Assembly: GCA_035524335.1 (NCBI GenBank)
Contig: DATKPE010000056.1
Location: 1-64,000 of the forward strand
Direction: 5' to 3'
DNA: 64,000 bases
Source: DATKPE01 sp035524335
GTDB taxonomy: Bacteria > Bacteroidota > Ignavibacteria > UBA10030 > SZUA-254
Shown here: piece after piece, positions 16,559 through 25,486 of the stretch
Layout: each line of letters starts with the position of its first letter
Numbering within the stretch: the stretch's first letter is position 1
Notes under the pieces: generated by a model
Databases searched by the model: none
Seen by the model: only the letters and a program-made list of their open reading frames with translations
Told to the model about the DNA's origin: nothing
Translations under genes and position numbers: made by a program

Positions 16559-16990
16559 ATGAAGATGCGTACCAACCTTCTGCTGATTGTTACGGTCATC
16601 CTTCTCTGCCGCGTGCCGCTGATCGCTCAGGATCAGCAGGTCATCGACCCTAAATCCCTTTCGCTGACCAGTGACGGCCCGGACGTCAAAATTTCATGGC
16701 AGACGCTGGATGAAACCGGCGTCAAGGAATTTGACGTCATGCGAAGTTCCACCGGCGCCGACAACGACTTCCGCCAGATCGGCAGTGTCGCTCCTCTCCA
16801 CGCATCGGTCTATTTCTTTATCGATCATTCCGCCTTCAAAAAAACCGTGTCCAGTACCTTCTATTATAAAATCACCACCGTCTTCTCAACCGATCACGCA
16901 CCGGTCACGACGGCGGAAAAGGAAATAGAGATTTTTGTATCCAGCGTCCGCCGGACGTGGGGCAGTATTAAATCGATGTTCCGCTTCTGA
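16559..16990 (+). CDS. Exported protein with fibronectin III-like fold, function unknown
   Basis: A 143-residue protein with an N-terminal signal peptide (hydrophobic run LLLIVTVILLCRVPL, end IAQ near residue 24). The mature part reads like one beta-sandwich: LSLTSDGPDVKISWQTLDETGVKEFDVMRSS, then FYYKITTVF, typical of fibronectin type III strands. The C-terminus is basic (SSVRRTWGSIKSMFRF). It has its own promoter and a factor-independent terminator at 17020, so it is monocistronic. A second Met two codons in (16565) is an alternative start. No specific function can be assigned. Confidence 0.75.
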   Translation: MKMRTNLLLIVTVILLCRVPLIAQDQQVIDPKSLSLTSDGPDVKISWQTLDETGVKEFDVMRSSTGADNDFRQIGSVAPLHASVYFFIDHSAFKKTVSSTFYYKITTVFSTDHAPVTTAEKEIEIFVSSVRRTWGSIKSMFRF

Positions 16991-17019
16991 TCACCGTCCC
17001 GTTTCCCGAATCCCTGCTC

Positions 17020-17051
17020 AAGAGCGCCCGCTGTCCAGCCGCTCTTTTTTT
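17020..17051 (+). terminator. Factor-independent terminator
   Basis: AAGAGCG (17020-17026) pairs with CGCTCTT (17040-17046) across a 13-base loop and runs into seven T (17045-17051). It ends the exported-protein gene just before maf. Confidence 0.75.
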
Positions 17052-17056
17052 ATGCA

Positions 17057-17641
17057 ATGATCATCAACCGAAAATTTATCCTCGCCTCCTCCTCTCCCCG
17101 GCGCCGCCAGCTCCTCTCTCTCCTCAACCTCGATTTTGAGGTGCGGGAAAGCGGTGCCGACGAGGAATCCGACCTCCCCGACCGCCCGGCGGATCATGTG
17201 AGCGTGCTTTCGGCACGCAAAGCCGCCGCTATCGCCCCCTCCGTCGGTGACGCCGTTGTGATCGGCGCCGATACGATTGTGGTCCTCGACGGACGCATCA
17301 TCGGCAAGCCTGCGTCGGAGGAGGACGCCCGCCGGATGCTCGCGGACCTGAGCGGCAGAACCCATGAGGTCTTTACGGGATTTACCCTCGTCGACCGGCC
17401 GTCGGGACGGAGCGTGACGGAAGTCGAGCGGACGTCGGTAAAATTTCGTATCTTGGAACGGCAGGAAATCGAGGCCTACGTCGCCTCGGGTTCGCCGATG
17501 GATAAGGCAGGTGCCTACGGTATTCAGGACGATTTCGGCGCCGTCTTCGTGGAACGGATCGACGGCTGTTTCTACAACGTCGTCGGGTTTCCGCTCACGA
17601 AATTCTATCTAACCCTGCAGAAATTTTTGAGGTTACGCTGA
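17057..17641 (+). CDS. maf: Maf-family nucleoside triphosphate pyrophosphatase
   Basis: A 194-residue Maf/YhdE-type house-cleaning pyrophosphatase, which hydrolyses non-canonical or pyrimidine nucleoside triphosphates to monophosphates. Family motifs: the N-terminal ILASSSPRRRQLL, DAVVIGADTIVVLDG (catalytic Asp region), IIGKPASEEDARRML, and GAYGIQDDFGAVFVERIDGCFYNVVGFPL at the C-terminus. Length and motifs are complete. It starts 6 bases after the preceding terminator's T-run and is followed 11 bases later by the B12-binding gene with a good ribosome site (AAGGAGA). The dTTP/UTP preference of the YhdE group is likely but untested. Confidence 0.94.
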   Translation: MIINRKFILASSSPRRRQLLSLLNLDFEVRESGADEESDLPDRPADHVSVLSARKAAAIAPSVGDAVVIGADTIVVLDGRIIGKPASEEDARRMLADLSGRTHEVFTGFTLVDRPSGRSVTEVERTSVKFRILERQEIEAYVASGSPMDKAGAYGIQDDFGAVFVERIDGCFYNVVGFPLTKFYLTLQKFLRLR

Positions 17642-17652
17642 AGGAGAACCGG

Positions 17653-18060
17653 ATGGAACAACGTATTCGCGTGCTGATCGCCAAAGTCGGGCTCGACGGC
17701 CACGACAGAGGCGCCAAGGTGATCGCCGCCGCCCTGCGCGATGCAGGGATGGAGGTGATCTATTCCGGCCTGCGGAAAACTCCCGAAATGATCGTTGAAG
17801 CCGCCCTCCAGGAAGATGTCGACGCCATCGGGATCTCGCTCCTCAGCGGCGCCCATATGACCGTCTTCCCGCGCGTCCGGACCCTGATGAAGGAGAAAGG
17901 GCTTACCGACGTTCTCCTCTTCGGCGGCGGAATCATCCCCGAGCAGGACATCCGCGCCCTCAAGGCGATCGGCGTCGGTGAGATCTTCACCCCCGGCGCC
18001 TCCACGCTGGATGTCGTCGCCTACCTCAGCTCCTGGGCCGCGGAGCACCGGCAGGGCTGA
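17653..18060 (+). CDS. Stand-alone B12-binding protein (methylmalonyl-CoA mutase C-terminal domain)
   Basis: A 135-residue Rossmann-type cobalamin-binding domain. It carries the DxHxxG signature (KVGLDGHDRGAKVI, residues 12-25) whose His ligates cobalt, plus GISLLSGAHMTVFPRV and LLFGGGIIPEQDI, all typical of the small domain of methylmalonyl-CoA mutase. It stands alone, as in heteromeric acyl-CoA mutases where catalytic chain and B12 subunit are separate genes. No catalytic mutase subunit is in the window. It is probably cotranscribed with maf. Its partner could be a methylmalonyl-CoA or isobutyryl-CoA-type mutase encoded elsewhere. Confidence 0.9.
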   Translation: MEQRIRVLIAKVGLDGHDRGAKVIAAALRDAGMEVIYSGLRKTPEMIVEAALQEDVDAIGISLLSGAHMTVFPRVRTLMKEKGLTDVLLFGGGIIPEQDIRALKAIGVGEIFTPGASTLDVVAYLSSWAAEHRQG

Positions 18061-18077
18061 GTCACCCGCCGGTCCGG

Positions 18078-18833
18078 CTACTTCTCCTTTTTCAGGAACG
18101 GGGAGATGATGTCGATGGGAACCGGAAACAGAATCGTCGAATTTTTATCCGCCGCCACTTCCGTGAGCGTCTGCAGGAACCGGAGCTGGAGAGCGATCGG
18201 ATTTCCGGAAATGATCGATGCCGCGTCCGAAAGTTTCTGGCTTGCCTGGTATTCGCCGTCGGCGTGAACGATCTTCGCGCGCCGCTCCCGTTCCGCCTCC
18301 GCCTGTTTCGCCATCGCCCTCTGCATTTCGATCGGCAGATCAATCTGCTTGACCTCCACGTTCGACACCTTTATTCCCCACGGTTCGGTATGCTTGTCGA
18401 TGATGATCTGCAGTTCCTGGTTGATCTTGTCGCGCTGTGAGAGAAGCTCGTCGAGTTCGGACTGGCCCAGAATGCTCCGGAGCGTCGTCTGCGAGAGCTG
18501 GGAGGTGGCGAAGAGGAAGTTTTCCACCTCCACGACCGATTTTTCGGGATGGACGACGCGGAAGTAGACGACGGCGTTCACCTTAAGGGAAACATTGTCT
18601 TTTGTAATGATATCCTGGGGAGGGACATCCAGCACCACGGTGCGGAGGCTGACCTTCACCATCCGGTCGATGATCGGAATGAGGAAGATGATTCCCGGTC
18701 CCTTCGCACCGATCAGTCTGCCGAGCCGGAATACCACGCCCCGTTCGTATTCGCGCAGGACGCGTACCGCATTCGAGATGATGACGATGCCGAAGAGCAC
18801 CGCAAGGAAGAGAATGAGGGAAATGATCTGCAT
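18078..18833 (-). CDS. Slipin/stomatin-type SPFH membrane protein
   Basis: A 251-residue SPFH/band 7 protein. An N-terminal hydrophobic hairpin (residues 3-20) is followed by LREYERGVVFRLGRLIGAKGPGIIFLIPIID, the stomatin signature, then VPPQDIITKDNVSLKVNAVVYFRV. A helical stretch AKQAEAERERRAKIVHADGEYQASQKL follows. The ATG at 18833 is chosen because GGAGG sits 5 bases upstream; an in-frame GTG at 18854 lacks such a site. Slipins form oligomeric membrane scaffolds and are paired with NfeD proteases, and here nfeD ends 24 bases upstream in the same operon. Confidence 0.92.
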   Translation of the reverse strand: MQIISLILFLAVLFGIVIISNAVRVLREYERGVVFRLGRLIGAKGPGIIFLIPIIDRMVKVSLRTVVLDVPPQDIITKDNVSLKVNAVVYFRVVHPEKSVVEVENFLFATSQLSQTTLRSILGQSELDELLSQRDKINQELQIIIDKHTEPWGIKVSNVEVKQIDLPIEMQRAMAKQAEAERERRAKIVHADGEYQASQKLSDAASIISGNPIALQLRFLQTLTEVAADKNSTILFPVPIDIISPFLKKEK

Positions 18834-18857
18834 GAAGTCCTCCATAGGTTGCACTGG

Positions 18858-20147
18858 TTATGATTCGATGCGGTGAACGACGAGCGTGAGATCGTCGACG
18901 CGGGAAACGACCACTTTGCTTCCGGCGTCGATTGCGCCTCCGGCGGTCTGCGCATTCCAGATCTCGCCGTGAATACTGATTTTTCCCGACGGCGCGAGCG
19001 GCGTGATTGCCTCGCCCGTCTCCCCGACGAGGCCCTGACTGCCGGTGGTCGGCTTGCGGCGCTGGGCGCGGAGTCCCATCCCGATGGCGAAAACAAAGAA
19101 GAGGGCGGTAAAGACGACGACGACGAGAATGACCTGCCAGGAAAGACTGAGCATATCGAGTCCTGATTCGCTTTGGAACAGCATGACGGAACCGAGAATG
19201 ATGGAGAGAATACCGCCGGCGGTCAGGAATCCGTGGCTCGTCAGTTTGAGTTCGAGGAGAAAGAGGATGACGCCGAAGAGGATGAGCCCGAGTCCCGCGT
19301 AATTTACCGGCAGGGAGTGCATCGAATAGAATGCCAGGATCAGACCGATGACCCCGACGATGCCCGGAAGGATCGCACCGGGGTTGTAGAGTTCAAAGAG
19401 CAGTCCATAGATGCCGAGCATCATGAAAATGTATGCGATATTCGGATCGCTCAGGATATCGAGGAGGTTTTCCTGGAATGTTTTTTCCCGCTGGATGATT
19501 CCGGCATGTTTCGTGTCGAGCACCACCGTTCCGCCTGCCACGGCAACGGAGCGGCCGTCGATGGCGTTCAGGAGGTCCTGCAGGGAGGAGGCGGTCGTAT
19601 CGATCACCCTGTTTTTCAGCGCTTCCGTTTCGGTGAGGGAGACGCTTTTCCGGACCGCTTCCTCGGCCCATGCGATATTGCGGTGGCGTTTTTCGCTGAT
19701 GGTGCGGATGAAGGCGGCGGCATCGTTCGTCGTCTTGGCCAGCATGATCGAATCCATTTCGGCACCCGGCGTCACCGGATGGGCCGCGCCGATGTTCGTG
19801 CCCGGCGCCATGACGGCGAGGTGTGCGGCGAGGGTAATGAAGACCCCGGCCGAGGCGGCCTGCGCGCCGGCAGGAGCGACGTACACGACGACAGGCAGAG
19901 GAGCGTCGAGCATGTCGGAGACCATGACGCGGGTCGATTTCAGGAGCCCGCCGGGGGTGTTGAGCCGCACGATGAGGCAGGCGGCCCGGTGATCGGCGGC
20001 ATTCTGGATTTCGCTGTGGAGGTATTCCGCAGAGGCCGGATTGATGGTCCCGTCGATGGTGATAACGTACGCCGCGGGCGTCTGGGCGTGGAGGAAAAGC
20101 GGGGGAAGGATCAGCGCGGCGAACAGAAACAGGATCATCTGACGCAT
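18858..20147 (-). CDS. nfeD: NfeD-family membrane-bound serine protease (ClpP class)
   Basis: A 429-residue long-form NfeD (1510-N type). After the signal peptide (end LHAQ) comes a ClpP-like domain: AYVITIDGTINPASAEYL, RLNTPGGLLKSTRVMV, and the catalytic Ser in AQAASAGVFI. The dyad Lys is probably in IMLAKTTNDAAAFI. Four or five membrane helices follow (IFMMLGIYGLLFELYNPGAILPGIVG onward), then a C-terminal OB-fold NfeD domain (GLVGETGEAITPLAPSGKISIHGEIW). The ATG at 20147 is used because the longer frame runs through the tRNA gene. Such proteins cleave stomatin-like partners, in line with the slipin gene immediately downstream. Confidence 0.93.
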   Translation of the reverse strand: MRQMILFLFAALILPPLFLHAQTPAAYVITIDGTINPASAEYLHSEIQNAADHRAACLIVRLNTPGGLLKSTRVMVSDMLDAPLPVVVYVAPAGAQAASAGVFITLAAHLAVMAPGTNIGAAHPVTPGAEMDSIMLAKTTNDAAAFIRTISEKRHRNIAWAEEAVRKSVSLTETEALKNRVIDTTASSLQDLLNAIDGRSVAVAGGTVVLDTKHAGIIQREKTFQENLLDILSDPNIAYIFMMLGIYGLLFELYNPGAILPGIVGVIGLILAFYSMHSLPVNYAGLGLILFGVILFLLELKLTSHGFLTAGGILSIILGSVMLFQSESGLDMLSLSWQVILVVVVFTALFFVFAIGMGLRAQRRKPTTGSQGLVGETGEAITPLAPSGKISIHGEIWNAQTAGGAIDAGSKVVVSRVDDLTLVVHRIES

Positions 20148-20189
20148 GGCACCGTACTCCTCATCATGGTAGATACGAACAGAAAACAG

Positions 20190-20276
20190 CGGAAAGGGAG
20201 AGATTCGAACTCTCGGTACCCTTTCGGGTACACACGCTCTCCAGGCGTGCCAGTTAAACCGCTCCTGCACCTTTCC
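20190..20276 (-). tRNA. tRNA-Ser (anticodon GGA)
   Basis: A class II tRNA on the minus strand. The acceptor GGAAAGG pairs with CCTTTCC, the anticodon stem-loop is CACGC/CTGGAGA/GCGTG giving GGA, and the variable arm GTACCCGAAAGGGTAC is long and paired. The discriminator is G, as usual for Ser, and CCA is not encoded. TATATT at 20295-20290 upstream is a plausible -10 box. Confidence 0.95.
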
Positions 20277-20295
20277 GGGAAGACGCCAAAATATA

Positions 20296-20546
20296 CGCAA
20301 AATATTCAGAATAAAAAATTTGCGGCAGACCATTCCTGCGCCGGGAGAAGATCGGACGGGACCCGGAGTTCATTCTTAACCGCGAGGAAATCTTCCGGTA
20401 ACTATTTGCTCACATTCAAAAACGATATAATGGCGACCGGAGGAATCACTCCTGAGAGGGAATGAACCGGTTCTGATCTGTCTTGAAAACACCCCATTTC
20501 CTCCGAAATATATCGGCGGGAATTTTCTCCGAAACGTCCTTTTTTT
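20296..20546. other. Intergenic stretch between divergent units, no gene recognised
   Basis: About 340 bases separate tRNA-Ser (minus) from the envelope operon (plus). The centre holds no credible gene. A TATAAT at 20426-20431 has a poor -35 (TATTTG) 17 bases upstream and could start a transcript with an 11-codon ORF (ATG at 20431). I match no riboswitch family here. Confidence 0.4.
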
Positions 20547-20575
20547 TTGTTTTTCAAAGTGAAGAAACGTATATT
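20547..20575 (+). promoter_or_regulatory. Promoter of the envelope operon
   Basis: TTGTTT (20547-20552), a 17-base spacer and TATATT (20570-20575) lie 43 bases before the first ATG of the 12-kb plus-strand envelope operon. The A+T-rich tract just upstream would help the -35 region. Confidence 0.55.
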
Positions 20576-20618
20576 ATTCCCACTTTATCCGGATCCTCTT
20601 CTGACATTTGATATCTTC

Positions 20619-22823
20619 ATGAGACGTCTGCTGTTGTTGTCGATATTCCTCGTACTGTCCCTTCATCTCCCGGCCCGCGCCGGCGACGACAGGAACAATC
20701 CCCGCACGGTCAAGGAAGATGTCACCACGATGTACACGACCGTCGGGAATATCGGTCTCACGGTCACGAACTTCGGCACGATCGGAACGCGCAATCTCTA
20801 CTGGCCGAATCAGCCCTCCTGTGAGTATCCGCGCAGTTCCGGCGTCGAACATCTCTATCAGGGAGGACTCTGGGTCGGCGCCGTCCTCAAAACGCGCGAT
20901 TCCCTCGATCCCCGCGACGGTCTCATTCTCGTCACCACCGGTGCGAACGATCTCTCCTCCTCGTCCCGCACGAGCGGGGAAGGGTACGAATTTAATTCCG
21001 AACTCAGCGATTCGATGTCTGAATACTCGACTCTTGAATACGGCCGGCCGGCACAGGCGACATTCCGACCGCTGGCGATCAGCCATCAGGATTTCGTCTG
21101 TGATTACAGCGACAGATACACGCGGGTCCCCGAAACGGGCGATTCCATCCTGAACCATACGCCGCTGAACATCCGCGTACACCAGGAAAGTTATGCATGG
21201 AACTTTCCCTTCTTCGATTTCTGCGTCCTGCTTCAGTACACGATCTATAACGGCGGGGTCGACACGCTTGATTCCGTCTACGTCGGCTACTGGAACAACA
21301 CTTCGGTCCGCAACACCCATTATGTGAAGCCGGGCACCCCGGGGTACTTCAATCATACCGGGCAGGGGTACGATCCCTCGAACCGCACGGCGTACTCCTT
21401 CGATTTCGACGGTGCCCCGGGCGGTCCTCCGGCCGGGAGTTATATCGGGTTTTCTCTCCTCGGCGCGACGCCGTTCCCTGTCGGGGTCGATTCGATCGGC
21501 AACCTCGCCGCTCATACGTTCTACAACGCCTGGTTCTACCGTCTGACGTCGGGCCAGAACGAGTATCTCTCGCCGACCTACGATTATTTCGCGGCGAACC
21601 CTTACCTCAGCCGCTATTCCCGGATGACGCAGTCGATGCCCCAGCAATTCATCGATGCGCTCCGGACCACGCCGGGTGACGCGACCTATCTCCTCTCAAG
21701 CGGTCCCTATCACCGGCTGGCGCCGGGGGATTCGGTTCAGGTCGTGTTTGCCGTGGTCTGCGCGAAAAAGTTCGGCAACGATGCCGCATCGCACGACACA
21801 AAGGTCGAACGCCAGACCCTCTATTCCGATATCTCCTGGGCACAGCGCTGTTACCAGGGGGAGGATGTCAACGGCAACAATATTCTGGATCCGGGCGAGG
21901 ATCTTGCCCGTCGCGATTCCATCTCTCCGACCGAGGACGGGCTCAGGTATGTCCCGGACGGGAAACTGACGCGGTATCTCCTGCCGGCGCCGCCTCGGAC
22001 CCCGATTACGCGGGCCGTGGTGGAAAACCAGCGCGTCGTCATTTACTGGGACAAGACCACGGCGGAAGAGAGCATCGATCCGATCACGGGAAAGAAAAAT
22101 TTTGAGGGTTACCGGATCTACCGGTCGAACGAGGCGGCTGATTTTCTGCACCACGACGAGTTCACGCTGAACATACCGCTGGTGGGGGAATTCGACCGCG
22201 CCGACGACAGCATCGGCTACAATACCGGTTTCAGCCGCATTCAGCTCTCCTCCCCGAAGATGTTTCCCGGCGACACGACCCATTACTGGTATCAGTTTCC
22301 TCCGAAAGACGTCAGCATGACGGAACTGAACGGGTGGCAGTATTACTACGGCGTCTCCGCGTTCAGCCAGGGCGATTCGACGAACGGCGTCCCGAGCCTC
22401 GAGAGCGCGCTCTCGTATCATCTCGTCATGCCGGGGACGCAGGCGACGTCGTCGAGCAGTGCACAGATTGGCGTCTATCCGAACCCCTACTATGTCAACG
22501 CCGTCTGGGACGGCGCCGATGAACGGCAGAGGAAAATTTATTTCTACAATCTCCCGGCCAGGTGCGAGATCACCATCTTCACGCTGGCGGGGGACGTGGT
22601 GACAGTTCTGAACCATGATGCGGCGACGAACAACGGCCAGAACATCCAGTGGTACACCCAGTTCGGCGGCGGATCGATCCCGACGCAGTTTTCCGGGGGA
22701 GAACACGCCTGGGATCTGATCACCCGATGGGACCAGGCCATTGCGACCGGACTCTATCTCTTTGCCGTCAAGGATCTCGCCACCGGCGAGGTCAAACGGG
22801 GAAAATTTCTGGTTATTAAATGA
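20619..22823 (+). CDS. Large exported protein with PNPY-type C-terminal domain
   Basis: A 734-residue exported protein of unknown function. The ATG at 20619 begins a signal peptide (MRRLLLLSIFLVLSLHLPARAG); the longer frame from 20547 would overlap the promoter. The body is beta-rich and repeatedly shows Asp/Asn/Tyr-rich loops (QGEDVNGNNILDPGEDLARRD resembles a calcium-binding loop). A fibronectin-like segment, RVVIYWDKTTAEESIDPITGKKNFEGYRIYRS, lies near residues 470-500. The C-terminus has IGVYPNPYYVNA and ITIFTLAGDVV...GLYLFAV, a variant of the C-terminal sorting/FlgD-like domain. It heads an operon with a TonB receptor and a PorV-like protein, so it is probably surface-exposed. Confidence 0.75.
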   Translation: MRRLLLLSIFLVLSLHLPARAGDDRNNPRTVKEDVTTMYTTVGNIGLTVTNFGTIGTRNLYWPNQPSCEYPRSSGVEHLYQGGLWVGAVLKTRDSLDPRDGLILVTTGANDLSSSSRTSGEGYEFNSELSDSMSEYSTLEYGRPAQATFRPLAISHQDFVCDYSDRYTRVPETGDSILNHTPLNIRVHQESYAWNFPFFDFCVLLQYTIYNGGVDTLDSVYVGYWNNTSVRNTHYVKPGTPGYFNHTGQGYDPSNRTAYSFDFDGAPGGPPAGSYIGFSLLGATPFPVGVDSIGNLAAHTFYNAWFYRLTSGQNEYLSPTYDYFAANPYLSRYSRMTQSMPQQFIDALRTTPGDATYLLSSGPYHRLAPGDSVQVVFAVVCAKKFGNDAASHDTKVERQTLYSDISWAQRCYQGEDVNGNNILDPGEDLARRDSISPTEDGLRYVPDGKLTRYLLPAPPRTPITRAVVENQRVVIYWDKTTAEESIDPITGKKNFEGYRIYRSNEAADFLHHDEFTLNIPLVGEFDRADDSIGYNTGFSRIQLSSPKMFPGDTTHYWYQFPPKDVSMTELNGWQYYYGVSAFSQGDSTNGVPSLESALSYHLVMPGTQATSSSSAQIGVYPNPYYVNAVWDGADERQRKIYFYNLPARCEITIFTLAGDVVTVLNHDAATNNGQNIQWYTQFGGGSIPTQFSGGEHAWDLITRWDQAIATGLYLFAVKDLATGEVKRGKFLVIK

Positions 22824-22830
22824 TATCTGC

Positions 22831-25485
22831 ATGAAATTCCTTGCGCTCGGTTGGTGTCTCGGCGTTCTGATCTTCCTCAGCGGTTGTACGAAACAGCCTT
22901 CGAATGCCGAACGGCCGGAGACTCCCCCGAAGACCTTTCTCTGGCTCTTTCCCGATTCGTCGCTCTATGAAGGACCGAGTACACAGCATCTTCACTGGAT
23001 GGGGCAGGATGCCGACGGTCTCGTGACCGGGTACCTGTTCACCAGCGGGAAATTCATCTTCCAGCAGGGGAAGAGTCCGGTCCTCGATACGATCGCCTGG
23101 CGCTGGGTCACCACCAACGATACCGTCATCGCCTTTCCGCTTCTGGTGAAGCGCGATACATTCGACGTCGTCGTCCGGGCGGTGAACAATTCCCTCACGA
23201 TCAAGCTCCCCGAACACGCTCTGGTCCGGCTCGCTTCCGTACCCGGCGCCGCGCATCGTCTTCCGTACTACGACAAGAACGAGGATGGAATATACGACGC
23301 CGGTGACGTCGCACTTCCCGGGCTTCTGCAGGCGATGGATCCGGTCGGCGCGAGTCTCGACTTCCCCCTGTTGAACAGGCCTCCGTCCGTCGTGTTCGCG
23401 CAGAATCCGAACGATCCGACGACACTCATGCAGGAACCGGATACCACCTTCACGGCGGCGACATTCGCCTGGGTGGGGACCGATCCCGACGGGAACGCAA
23501 CCATCGCATCGTATGAGATCGCACTCAACGATACGACCAATCCGCAGAATATCTTCGTCCTTCCGGGCACGACGCAAATGGTCACCCTTCTCGTGCCCCG
23601 GACCCGATCCGATTCGGTGACCGGAATTCAGCCGGTCAACTCCGACGTCTGGACCGGCACGTTTGCCACCAGCAGACGATTGCTCGGTTCCATGCCGAAC
23701 CTTCGCCTCGATACGCTCAACGTCTTCTACATCCGCGCACGCGATATCGCCGGCGATGTCAGTCATTTTGCGGCCCTCCCCGGTGACGCTTCCCATAAAT
23801 GGTTCGTCAAAAATCCGCACGGCCGGGTGCTGATCATCAACGACTATTCTTCCTTCGATAAGAAACCGGTCATGACGTATTACCAGGGCGTCTTCACCAC
23901 GCTTGGCTACAATCCGGTGGAGATCCTCGACATATCGCTCGGTCTGACCCCGACCCAGAAGCAGAACTCCGGCTTCGGACGCCTGGTGCCGGAATATCTC
24001 GATCAGGCATTTATTGCCACGCTCCAGCTGTTCGATCTCGTCTTCTGGTATACCGATTCCTATCCCAGCCTGGCCATTGCCCAGGTTCCGCTCTACGAGT
24101 ATACCCACGACGCGATCCATCCGGGGAAGGTGATCTTTTCCACCATGTTTGCTACATCCTCCGATCCGCGGGGGGCGCTGACCGATTTTTCGCCGCTCGA
24201 CAGCGTCAGTTCCGTCTATCTTTCCAATTCGATGCCTCTGCCGGCGTTCGGGGCGACGTCGGTGCCGTCCGGATATCTGCTGATTCCCGATTCGAGCGAT
24301 GCTTCAGACATCTACCCGCCGCTCAAACTCGGAAACACCGCCCCGGGATTCATTCAGTTCCCGTTCTATTCCGTCTTTCTCCGTTCGATCTACCGGCGTG
24401 CCGATTCCAGGTATATCTATCATATACAGCAGGACGCCGAGGACCCGACCACATACACCTTTGTCTCGACGTTGAACGATCTCTACGGCACGGCGGTGCA
24501 GGGAACGACGACCTGGGTCTGCGGCGAGGGTGGCTATCTTGCAAAGTCCTCCGACGGAGGCGCCTCGTGGCGTCAGGTCTCCCTGCCGGTGGGCGACAAT
24601 CTCGAGGCGATTCATTTTCTCGATGCCGTGACCGGGATGTTCGTCGGCGACAACGGCGATTTCTTCATGACCACCGACGGCGGAACGACCTGGCAGAACA
24701 AATCATTTGTCACCACCGAAGATCTGATGGACGTCTTTTTCTTCGATCAGAAGAACGGCTATATCGCCGGAACGAACGGGCACCTGATTCACACCCGGAA
24801 CGCCGGCGCTAGCTGGTCCTCCGCAAACCTTGGCACGGCGAATACCCTGCGCTCGATCGTCTTCCGGGACACTCTCACCGGCATCGCCGTCGGCGACAAC
24901 GGATATATCGTTAAGACGACGAACGGAGGTGCCAGCTGGAACCAGATCCTGAGTCTGACGACAGCCCAGCTCAACAAGGTGACGTTCCCGTCCCCGACTG
25001 TGGCGATTGCGGTCGGCAGTAACGGCGTGATCCTTCGCTCCGCCGACGCCGGCGACCACTGGACGCAGATCAGCACCGGCTCGGGCGAAACATTCCAGGG
25101 GGTGACGTTCACTTCGTCCGGCACCGGCATTGCCTGCGGTACAAACGGCATTCTCGATACGACAATGGACGGCGGTCAGACGTGGGGGATGAAAAATCAG
25201 TTCATCTCACAGACACTGCGCGGGATGAGTTTTCAGAATGCCCAGAGCGGGTGGCTGGTGGCCGACAACGGCATTATTCTCCACACCGGCGACGGCGGCG
25301 TGACATGGAACTACCAGCCGGCCGGCAACATCAATATTGGGGTGATCGACGGCCCCGGACTCGACGGCAAACACAGTTTTGTCTTCCTCGGGCTCCCGCT
25401 TCATTATCTGGACGGGACCGGCGGGGCGAACGGCACCGTCATTCCATTCCTCCGGCATGTCATACATGATGAATTCGGCTACTAA
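22831..25485 (+). CDS. Lipoprotein with C-terminal Ycf48-like beta-propeller
   Basis: An 884-residue lipoprotein starting at ATG 22831, with lipobox LIFLSGC. The N-terminal half has Ig-like segments (TFAWVGTDPDGNATIASYEIAL). A middle domain follows (GRVLIINDYSSFDKKPVMTYYQGVF...YWF-type Rossmann-like region). The last third is a Ycf48/BNR-type propeller with at least six repeats ending in sequences such as TTDGGTTWQN, TRNAGASWSS, TTNGGASWNQ, SADAGDHWTQ and TGDGGVTWNY, between about residues 555 and 830. Such propellers are protein-protein interaction platforms. It starts 7 bases after the previous stop and ends 1 base before the TonB receptor start, which argues for a shared surface complex. 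Confidence 0.8.
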   Translation: MKFLALGWCLGVLIFLSGCTKQPSNAERPETPPKTFLWLFPDSSLYEGPSTQHLHWMGQDADGLVTGYLFTSGKFIFQQGKSPVLDTIAWRWVTTNDTVIAFPLLVKRDTFDVVVRAVNNSLTIKLPEHALVRLASVPGAAHRLPYYDKNEDGIYDAGDVALPGLLQAMDPVGASLDFPLLNRPPSVVFAQNPNDPTTLMQEPDTTFTAATFAWVGTDPDGNATIASYEIALNDTTNPQNIFVLPGTTQMVTLLVPRTRSDSVTGIQPVNSDVWTGTFATSRRLLGSMPNLRLDTLNVFYIRARDIAGDVSHFAALPGDASHKWFVKNPHGRVLIINDYSSFDKKPVMTYYQGVFTTLGYNPVEILDISLGLTPTQKQNSGFGRLVPEYLDQAFIATLQLFDLVFWYTDSYPSLAIAQVPLYEYTHDAIHPGKVIFSTMFATSSDPRGALTDFSPLDSVSSVYLSNSMPLPAFGATSVPSGYLLIPDSSDASDIYPPLKLGNTAPGFIQFPFYSVFLRSIYRRADSRYIYHIQQDAEDPTTYTFVSTLNDLYGTAVQGTTTWVCGEGGYLAKSSDGGASWRQVSLPVGDNLEAIHFLDAVTGMFVGDNGDFFMTTDGGTTWQNKSFVTTEDLMDVFFFDQKNGYIAGTNGHLIHTRNAGASWSSANLGTANTLRSIVFRDTLTGIAVGDNGYIVKTTNGGASWNQILSLTTAQLNKVTFPSPTVAIAVGSNGVILRSADAGDHWTQISTGSGETFQGVTFTSSGTGIACGTNGILDTTMDGGQTWGMKNQFISQTLRGMSFQNAQSGWLVADNGIILHTGDGGVTWNYQPAGNINIGVIDGPGLDGKHSFVFLGLPLHYLDGTGGANGTVIPFLRHVIHDEFGY

Positions 25486-25486
25486 T

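Noticed and set aside
18833..18854. GTG start for the slipin gene
   Set aside because: The ATG at 18833 has GGAGG at the right distance, whereas the GTG at 18854 has no ribosome site.
20431..20466. Possible 11-codon leader peptide behind a TATAAT box
   Set aside because: The -35 box is poor, no ribosome site precedes it and no attenuator hairpin follows. I would not call it a gene.
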